Below, one piece after another: positions 58,290 through 64,000 of a stretch of 64,000 nucleotides of DNA. Every line of letters starts with the position of its first letter. The stretch's first letter is position 1. The position numbers and the translations under genes are program-made. This DNA is from Pseudomonas entomophila (GTDB taxonomy: Bacteria; Pseudomonadota; Gammaproteobacteria; Pseudomonadales; Pseudomonadaceae), in the NCBI RefSeq assembly GCF_013523165.1, contig NZ_JAAMQI010000022.1, forward strand, positions 1 to 64,000. Reading direction: 5' to 3'. The notes beneath the pieces were generated by a model. That model worked only from the letters and a program-made list of their open reading frames with translations, ran no database searches and was not told the origin of the DNA.

Positions 58290-58486
58290 GGAATGCTTTG
58301 TTATGTCCCAGTGCCCATGGATAAATGCCATGCACATCCGTCGGGACGAGCACGGCAAGATGGGGGGTTAATCAGTGTGCCGAAGCCCTTGGATGGGATC
58401 GGCTTTGGCAATTGCTGGCGGTGGAAGCCACCTAGGTCCGCGCCGGGCGAATGGCACACCATCCTCCCGGCGACTGCTTCAATCCG

Positions 58487-59650
58487 TCATGCCGAGCCCA
58501 GGTGCTGCGTGAAGTACGCCGTCAACGTGTCGAAGGGAATCTTGTCCATCTGGTCGTACAGATCGACGTGGTCCGCGTTCGGCACGATCAGCAATTGCTT
58601 GGGATCAGCAGCCGACTTGACGGCATCCTCCGAGTAGTAACGGGAATGGGCATTTTCGCCCGCCACCAGCAGGACTGGACGCGGAGAGATCATCTCGACA
58701 TGCGCAAACAGCGGGAAGCTGAAGAACGACATCGGCGTCGTGGCCGTCCACGCCGTGGTCGAGTTAATGCTGCGCGCATGGAAGCCGCGCGGCATTCTGT
58801 AGTAATTGAAGAAGGCTCGCAGCACGGGGTCCGGATTGGCGGGCAGGGTTTCAGGCAGCACACGCTGCCCCTTGACGAGGTTGCCGTTCTCGTCGAATGG
58901 CATTTCGTGATAGCCCAACGCATACTTGCCGCTTTCCGCATCTGCCCAGCGCTGCTGGCTGATGTAGTCGATGACCTTGTGGCGCTGCTCCGTGGTGTAG
59001 CTGTTCTTGTAGCTGCGGCTGATGCTGCGCGACATGTCATACATCGATGTTGTAGCGACTGCCTTGATGCGCGAATCGCTGGTGGCGGCCGTCAGCGCCA
59101 TGCCAGCAAAGCCGCAGATACCGATAGCACCGATGCGATTGCGATCCACATTCGATTGCAGGCCCAGAAAGTCCACAGCGGCGCTGAAATCTTCGCTGTT
59201 GATGTCCGGCGAGGCGACGTGGCGGGGCTCGCCACCGCTTTCTCCAGTGAACGAAGGATCGAATGCCAGGGTGACGAAGCCGCGCTCAGCCATGGTCTGC
59301 GCATACAGGCCCGAGGACTGTTCCTTCACTGCGCCAAACGGCCCGCTGACCGCAAGCGCCGGCAGCCTGCCGTTGGCGTTCTTCGGCTGGTACAGATCGC
59401 CCGCCAAGGTGATGCCGAAGCGGTTCTTGAGGGTGACCTTCTTGTGCTGAACCTTGTCGCTCTTGGCGAAAGTTTTGTCCCACTTGTCGCTCAGCTCAAG
59501 GGGAGATTGCGCGGCAGCCGGACCCGCGGCGATGGCGCCCACACTCAGGGCGGCGATGCCGGTACCGGTCATCTTCAGCACGTTACGGCGGCCAATACCT
59601 GCGTTGTCCAGAATGGCGATGTCCCCATCGGTCTCATAGCGGGTGTTCAT
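58487..59650 (-). CDS. Tat-exported alpha/beta hydrolase with Cys nucleophile elbow
   Basis: The 387-residue protein has a twin-arginine signal (IGRRNVLKMTG, then a hydrophobic stretch and the cleavage site AAAQS near residue 49), so it should fold in the cytoplasm and be exported. The alpha/beta-hydrolase fold shows the elbow IGAIGICGFAGMAL with Cys179 where serine is usual (dienelactone-hydrolase style), and a catalytic histidine in NADHVDLYD (His361). It resembles the YcjY-like group (COG1073). The substrate is unknown. It lies 50 bases after the SDR gene, probably in one operon. Confidence 0.86.
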   Translation of the reverse strand: MNTRYETDGDIAILDNAGIGRRNVLKMTGTGIAALSVGAIAAGPAAAQSPLELSDKWDKTFAKSDKVQHKKVTLKNRFGITLAGDLYQPKNANGRLPALAVSGPFGAVKEQSSGLYAQTMAERGFVTLAFDPSFTGESGGEPRHVASPDINSEDFSAAVDFLGLQSNVDRNRIGAIGICGFAGMALTAATSDSRIKAVATTSMYDMSRSISRSYKNSYTTEQRHKVIDYISQQRWADAESGKYALGYHEMPFDENGNLVKGQRVLPETLPANPDPVLRAFFNYYRMPRGFHARSINSTTAWTATTPMSFFSFPLFAHVEMISPRPVLLVAGENAHSRYYSEDAVKSAADPKQLLIVPNADHVDLYDQMDKIPFDTLTAYFTQHLGSA

Positions 59651-59700
59651 GGTCAAAATCCTTTGCTGATTGAGCTCGGTGGCCGTGGTTGTGAGAGACC

Positions 59701-60465
59701 TCAGACGGTCTGCCCGCCATCGACGACGACATTGGCGCCCACGGTGAATCCGGCCTCCTCGGAGCACAAGTACAGCACGGTCGCTGCAATCTCCTCGGGC
59801 TTGCCCGGGCGGCCCACCGGCTCGTTGTCCACCACGTTGCGCAGGCCTTCCTCGGTGCCCCCGGTGATGCGGTCCATCATCGGCGTAGCGATGAAACCTG
59901 GAGAGACGACGTTCACGCGGATGCCCTTCGCGGCGTAGTCCAGGGCGGCGGCCTTGCTCATGCCGGTCAGGCCCCACTTCGTGGCGCAATAGGCTGCCTG
60001 TCCTGCGAAGCCCTTAACGGCTGCGCCGGAGCCCGTGTTGACGATCGCGCCGCCGCCTTGCTTGAGCATCTGGGGAATCTGATGCTTCATGCTAAAGAAG
60101 ACACCGCTCAGGTTGGTGCTGACCTGGCGCTCCCACTCGGCGCTGGTGATGTCGGCCAGCGCAATGACGCCGTGATCCACGCCAGCGTTGTTGAACGCGA
60201 AGTCGAGGCGGTCGAAAGTGTCCACCGTCCTGGCGATGGCGGCCTCCACTTCGGCTTCCTTGGTCACGTCGCAGAGGATGGCGGCTGCGCGGCCGCCTGC
60301 CTGATCGATCAAGCGCACCGTTTCCTGGATACTCGCGTCGGTGCGTCCCACCACAGCGACGGCAGCGCCGGCCTTTGCAAAAGCGAGCGCCGTTGCGCGC
60401 CCGATGCCGGTGCCTGCGCCGGTGACGAAGGCGACCTTGCCTGTGAAATCGAATTGGATTGCCAT
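59701..60465 (-). CDS. SDR-family oxidoreductase
   Basis: The 254-residue short-chain dehydrogenase has the cofactor motif VTGAGTGIGRA, the NNAGVD block, the serine in NTGSGAAVKG and YCATK with catalytic tyrosine and lysine, then VSPGFIATPM. Arg in VVGRTD suggests NADP preference (inference). A GGAG site precedes the ATG at 60465; upstream codons of the frame are not family-like. It heads the leftward cluster and is divergent from a LysR gene. Confidence 0.92.
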   Translation of the reverse strand: MAIQFDFTGKVAFVTGAGTGIGRATALAFAKAGAAVAVVGRTDASIQETVRLIDQAGGRAAAILCDVTKEAEVEAAIARTVDTFDRLDFAFNNAGVDHGVIALADITSAEWERQVSTNLSGVFFSMKHQIPQMLKQGGGAIVNTGSGAAVKGFAGQAAYCATKWGLTGMSKAAALDYAAKGIRVNVVSPGFIATPMMDRITGGTEEGLRNVVDNEPVGRPGKPEEIAATVLYLCSEEAGFTVGANVVVDGGQTV

Positions 60466-60630
60466 GGGAGCTCCTTTGCAGTGTTGGTTAAATGACATGG
60501 AAGGAGAGCGCATCAGCTCCTGCATTCGCCTGTGGGTTTCAATGCTTCTCGACGCGGACCTTCGTCGGCATGAAGCAAATTTTCTTGCGTCCCGCGCGTC
60601 CTGACTAGCTAATGAATACTTAAAAGGGCT

Positions 60631-60645
60631 ATTAGGTGCACTAAT
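60631..60645. promoter_or_regulatory. LysR-type operator in the divergent SDR/LysR region
   Basis: ATTAG and CTAAT flank five bases, containing the T-N11-A pattern, 27 bases before the LysR start. Such sites bind the LysR protein and control the divergent operon. Confidence 0.65.
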
Positions 60646-60671
60646 CAAAACTCTATGAGAAACTGAAAAGC

Positions 60672-61592
60672 ATGGTCAGACGCAATCTCAACGATCTCCT
60701 CTCATTTGTCACCGTGGCGCGCGAAGGCAGCTTCACGCGTGCGGCCGCGCATCTGGGAGTCACCCAGTCGGCGCTGAGCCAGGCCATCAGCGGTTTGGAG
60801 GCCCGGCTGGAGATCCGGCTTCTCACCCGCACCACGCGCAGCGTGTCTCCCACCGCTGCGGGGGAGCGGCTGCTGCACGCCATCGGCCATCGCTTCGACG
60901 AGATCGAGGCGGAGCTGGACGAGTTGACGGAGCTGCGCGACAAGCCTGCCGGCACGGTGCGCATCACCTGTGGTGACCATGTGCTCAAGACGACGCTCTT
61001 GCCCAAGATTGCGCCCCTGCTACGCAAATATCCGGACGTGAAAGTGGAGTTCGACGTCAACTACGGATTCAGGGACATCGTGGCCGACCGCTTCGACGCG
61101 GGCGTGCGTCTGGGCGACACCATCGACAAGGACATGATTGCGGTACCGATCGGTCCCAAGCTGCGCATGGCCGCGGTCGCTGCCCCAGCTTACTGGGCGC
61201 AGCATCCGAAACCGAAATCACCGGAAAACCTGACCCAGCACATGTGCATCAACCTGCGCTTTCCCACGCATGGGGCGCTGTACGTCTGGGAGTTCACGCG
61301 CAAGGGCAAACAGTTGAATGTGCGCGTTGAGGGTCAGGTCACCCTCAACAGCACCCCGCATATCGTTCAGGCGGCGCTGGAAGGCCTAGGCATCGCCTTT
61401 CTGCCCGAAGAGGAGTTCGCCCCGCATATCGAGGAGGGCCGGCTCGTACGTGTGTTGGAGGACTGGTGCACGCCGTTCGAGGGCTACTACCTTTACTACC
61501 CCAGCCGGCGGCAGCCATCGCCGGCGTTCTCGCTGGTGGTCGATGCGCTGTGTTCGCGCGAGGCACTCGTCAAGAAGCACAAACGCCGGTAG
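60672..61592 (+). CDS. LysR-type regulator of the SDR-hydrolase-MFS cluster
   Basis: The 306-residue protein has the LysR winged helix (residues 1-60, GSFTRAAAHLGVTQSALSQA) and an effector-binding domain. It is in the group near DmlR/PgrR-like regulators. It is transcribed away from the SDR-hydrolase-MFS cluster from a shared 206-bp region with a LysR-type dyad, so it is the likely local regulator. Codons are somewhat less GC-biased than in the flanking leu and fimV genes. Confidence 0.92.
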   Translation: MVRRNLNDLLSFVTVAREGSFTRAAAHLGVTQSALSQAISGLEARLEIRLLTRTTRSVSPTAAGERLLHAIGHRFDEIEAELDELTELRDKPAGTVRITCGDHVLKTTLLPKIAPLLRKYPDVKVEFDVNYGFRDIVADRFDAGVRLGDTIDKDMIAVPIGPKLRMAAVAAPAYWAQHPKPKSPENLTQHMCINLRFPTHGALYVWEFTRKGKQLNVRVEGQVTLNSTPHIVQAALEGLGIAFLPEEEFAPHIEEGRLVRVLEDWCTPFEGYYLYYPSRRQPSPAFSLVVDALCSREALVKKHKRR

Positions 61593-61639
61593 CGGCGACA
61601 ACGCCCGGCATAAGGAAAGGAACTGGATGAAAACTCGGA

Positions 61640-61845
61640 GCATTGCCACCTGTCCACGCGCCAGATCGATGAAGGCCGTATAGACGCCATAGCGAGGCCA
61701 CGTGCCTCTGCCCGAGCGATAACCTCCATGCCGAGGCCCGGATACACCAGCACGTCACCACACCGATCACCCCACGCCCCAGCCCTCAGGCCAAGAGCCA
61801 TGGCCTCACCGACGCAATCGGCGTAAAGTGCCGCCCCTCGCTCAT
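61640..61845 (-). pseudogene. Possible gene remnant upstream of usg
   Basis: The minus-strand frame here reads protein-like text (for example ADCVGEAMALGLRAGAWGDR and GMEVIARAEARGLAMAS) with no start codon or ribosome site. It could be what is left of a gene lost when the neighbouring cassette inserted. It could also be chance in GC-rich DNA. Confidence 0.2.
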
Positions 61846-61859
61846 CCGGAAGACCTCCC

Positions 61860-62864
61860 ATGCCCCAGACTTTCGACATCGCCGTCATCGGTGCCACCGG
61901 CTCGGTGGGTGAAACCCTCGTGCAACTGCTCGAAGAGCTCGATTTCCCGGTCGGCGAACTGCACCTGCTGGCCAGCCTCGAGTCCGCCGGCAGCAGCGTC
62001 GCGTTCCGCGGCCGCAACGTACGGGTGCGCGAGGTGGAGGCGTTCGATTTCACCAAGGCCCGGTTGGCCTTCTTCGCCGCAGGCCCTGCGGTCAGCCGCC
62101 GCCTGGTCGACAAGGCCCTGGCTGCCCAGTGCACGGTCATCGACCTGTCCGGCGGCCTCGAGCAGGCACCCGTGGTGGTCCCGGAAGTCAACGGCGCGCA
62201 GCTTGCACAGATGCCGTGGCCTGCCGTGGTGGCAAGCCCCAGCACAGCGACCATCAGCCTGGCCGTGGCGCTGGCGCCCTTGCGTGCGCTGCTGGACATC
62301 GAACGCCTCCAGCTCACGGCCTGCCTGGCGGTCTCCGCCCAAGGCCGCGAAGCCGTCACCGAACTGGCCCGGCAGACCGCCGAGCTGCTCAACGCCCGAC
62401 CGCTCGAACCACGCTTCTTCGACCGGCAGATGGCGTTCAACCTGCTGGCCCAGGTCGGCCCGAGCGATGACCAGGGCCACGGCGTGCTGGAACGCCGCCT
62501 GGTGGACGAGCTGCGCGCCGTGCTGGAGGCGCCGACGCTCAAGGTCGGTGTCACCTGCATCCAGGTCCCGGTGTTCTTCGGCGACAGCTACAGCGTCACC
62601 GTGCAAAGCCGTCTCCCGGTCGATCTGGCCGCGGTCAACGCGGCCCTCGACGCCGGCGAGAGCCTCGAGCGCGTGGAAGGGGACGACTACCCGACACCGG
62701 TCGGCGATGCAGTGGGCCAGGATGTGGTCTATGTTGGACGAGTACGCCAGGGCATCGACGACGCCGAACAGCTCAACTTCTGGCTGACCACCGACAACCT
62801 GCGCAAGGGTGCGGCGCTCAACGCGGTGCAGATAGCGCGCTTGTTGATAAAAGACCAGCTGTAA
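61860..62864 (+). CDS. usg: Usg protein (Asd-like, catalytically dead)
   Basis: The 334-residue protein has the Asd fold (FDIAVIGATGSVGETLVQLL, FFAAGPAVSRRLVDKA) but the catalytic cysteine is missing: VVASPSTATISLA stands where active enzymes have a PNCST-type block. It matches USG-1, an Asd-like protein found beside truA/fimV in gamma-proteobacteria with no known activity. It is separated from asd by the accessory cassette and from fimV by 74 bases. Confidence 0.92.
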   Translation: MPQTFDIAVIGATGSVGETLVQLLEELDFPVGELHLLASLESAGSSVAFRGRNVRVREVEAFDFTKARLAFFAAGPAVSRRLVDKALAAQCTVIDLSGGLEQAPVVVPEVNGAQLAQMPWPAVVASPSTATISLAVALAPLRALLDIERLQLTACLAVSAQGREAVTELARQTAELLNARPLEPRFFDRQMAFNLLAQVGPSDDQGHGVLERRLVDELRAVLEAPTLKVGVTCIQVPVFFGDSYSVTVQSRLPVDLAAVNAALDAGESLERVEGDDYPTPVGDAVGQDVVYVGRVRQGIDDAEQLNFWLTTDNLRKGAALNAVQIARLLIKDQL

Positions 62865-62938
62865 AAGATACTTGCCAGCACTTATGTCCTTGTTCCATCA
62901 CGGGCTCGCCGGGACGATTCATCGATAGGGAAGGGGTC

Positions 62939-64000
62939 ATGCTTCGAATCCGCAAGATGGTGCTGGCCATTGCCGCCGCTACCGCGTTGTCCTCTGGCGT
63001 GGTCAACGCCCTGGAGCTGGGCGACCTGACGCTCAAGTCCGGCCAGGGCCAGCCCTTGGATGCCGAGATCGAGCTGCGCGACGTGCAGGACCTGACGGCC
63101 GCCGACCTCAGGTCGAGCCTGGCAGGGCCCGAGGAGTTCAGCCGGGCCGGGATTCCCATGCCGGCCTACCTCGAAGACCTGACCTTCACCCCGGTGATCG
63201 TGCCCAATGGCCGCAGCGTGCTGCGGGTGACGTCGAGCGCCGCGTTGCCGGCCCCGGTGGTCAAGTTCCTCGTGCAGGTCATGTGGCCCCAGGGCCGCCT
63301 GCTGCGTGACTACGACGTCGCGCTCGATCGCCCCCAGCCACAGCCCTCGCGTGCCGCGCCAGGCGTTCAGCCTGCCGTGAGCGCTGCCGGCACCTACACC
63401 AGCCGGCGTCGTGACACCCTGTGGCAGATCGCTGCGCGTAATGCCCAGGGCGGGTCCGTGCAGCAGACCATGCTGGCGATCCAGGCGCTCAACCCGGGCG
63501 CCTTCATCGGCAACAACATCAACCAGCTCAAGGTCGGGCAGGTCCTGCGCCTGCCCGATGCGCAACAGATCCAGAGCATCCCGCAGCGTGACGCCGAAGC
63601 CGAGGTCGCCGAGCAGTACGCCGCCTGGCGTGAAGGCCGGCGCCTGGGGCCGCGCGCGCGCCAACTGGACGCCACGCGGCGGACCAGCGCCGGGGCGGCC
63701 CCTGCCCAGGTGACCCAGGCCGACAACCTGCGCCTGGTGTCGCCCGAGTCGACGGCCGCCGCCAACGATGCCCGCGCCCTCAACGATCAGCTGGCCGTGG
63801 CCCAGGAAAGCCTCGACACCAGCCGGCGCGACAACGAAGAACTCAAGAGCCGCATGGCTGACCTGGAAAGCCAGCTGGACAAGCTGCAGCGGCTGATCGA
63901 ACTCAAGAACGACCAGCTGGCACGCCTGTCGCAGCAGGCCGGGGTACCGGCGCCGACACCCTCGGCCGCCAATGCCACCGCGCCAGCTGCAGCGTCTGCG
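62939..64000 (+). CDS. fimV: FimV/HubP family LysM protein, 5' part
   Basis: The first 354 codons of the gene are in the window and the rest is cut off. It begins MLRIRKMVLAIAAATALSSG, a signal peptide, then LELGDLTLKSGQGQPLDAEI, the conserved FimV N-terminal periplasmic domain. A LysM motif follows (about residues 155-210, DTLWQIAARNAQGG to GQVLRLP), then a coiled-coil segment. FimV/HubP proteins are polar inner-membrane landmarks that support type IV pilus secretion and twitching. GGAAGGGG precedes the ATG. Confidence 0.95.
   Translation, partial: MLRIRKMVLAIAAATALSSGVVNALELGDLTLKSGQGQPLDAEIELRDVQDLTAADLRSSLAGPEEFSRAGIPMPAYLEDLTFTPVIVPNGRSVLRVTSSAALPAPVVKFLVQVMWPQGRLLRDYDVALDRPQPQPSRAAPGVQPAVSAAGTYTSRRRDTLWQIAARNAQGGSVQQTMLAIQALNPGAFIGNNINQLKVGQVLRLPDAQQIQSIPQRDAEAEVAEQYAAWREGRRLGPRARQLDATRRTSAGAAPAQVTQADNLRLVSPESTAAANDARALNDQLAVAQESLDTSRRDNEELKSRMADLESQLDKLQRLIELKNDQLARLSQQAGVPAPTPSAANATAPAAASA

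Overview
The window is 64 kb of GC-rich chromosome from a gamma-proteobacterium, almost certainly a Pseudomonas of the P. putida group. The basis is protein-level recognition, the gene order murB / rne-rluC / rpmF-plsX-fabDG-acpP-fabF-pabC-mltG-tmk-holB-tatD / uvrB / gltX / leuCDB-asd-usg-fimV, and P. putida-type intergenic REP repeats. No database search was run. Most of the window is core genome; no phage, transposase, CRISPR array or toxin-immunity island was seen.

Layout. (a) 0.2-5.8 kb: a membrane-anchored FadE-type acyl-CoA dehydrogenase, a GST, a two-gene ABC-2 exporter and a DUF2062 membrane protein. (b) 5.9-12.8 kb: a tightly packed + strand run comEC, exbB, exbD, lpxK, Trm112-like, kdsB, LMW phosphatase, murB, covering DNA uptake, a proton-channel pair, lipid A/Kdo synthesis and peptidoglycan synthesis. 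(c) 12.9-18.4 kb: two large sensor kinases placed tail to tail, apparently an accessory insertion between murB and rne. (d) 18.6-22.9 kb: RNase E with an 18-bp tandem repeat in its arginine-rich tail and a predicted leader of about 700 nt. (e) 22.9-36.2 kb: rluC, a HAD phosphatase, sppA and maf, then the yceD-rpmF-plsX-fab operon for L32 and fatty acid synthesis, running into pabC-mltG-tmk-holB-tatD. pilZ, which sits between holB and tatD in P. aeruginosa, is absent here.

(f) 36.2-45.1 kb: a candidate RgsA-type sRNA, a TetR regulator, a DUF4823 lipoprotein, a DUF1285 protein, tRNA-Asn, an aromatic aminotransferase, SOS-controlled uvrB with a LexA box, a REP-rich gap, gltX and a duplicated tRNA-Ala/tRNA-Glu cassette. 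(g) 45.2-50.5 kb: a thioesterase, dusC, a heat-shock ibpA gene with a sigma-32 promoter and a ROSE-like RNA thermometer, and a four-PAS GGDEF-EAL protein. (h) 50.5-56.8 kb: a LysR regulator divergent from leuC, leuD, a SAM methyltransferase inserted in the leucine run, leuB and asd. (i) 57-61.6 kb: an accessory-looking cassette between asd and usg, made of a NepI-like exporter, a Tat-exported alpha/beta hydrolase with a cysteine nucleophile elbow, an SDR dehydrogenase and a divergent LysR regulator. (j) 61.9-64 kb: the Asd-like protein Usg, which lacks the catalytic cysteine, and the 5' part of fimV.

The best candidates for undescribed biology are the asd-usg cassette, a possible LysR-controlled modify-and-export module, and the dual-core hybrid kinase with its convergent partner kinase. 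The best regulatory finds are the ibpA thermometer, the RgsA-like sRNA, the LexA box and the near-leaderless start of the yceD-fab operon.
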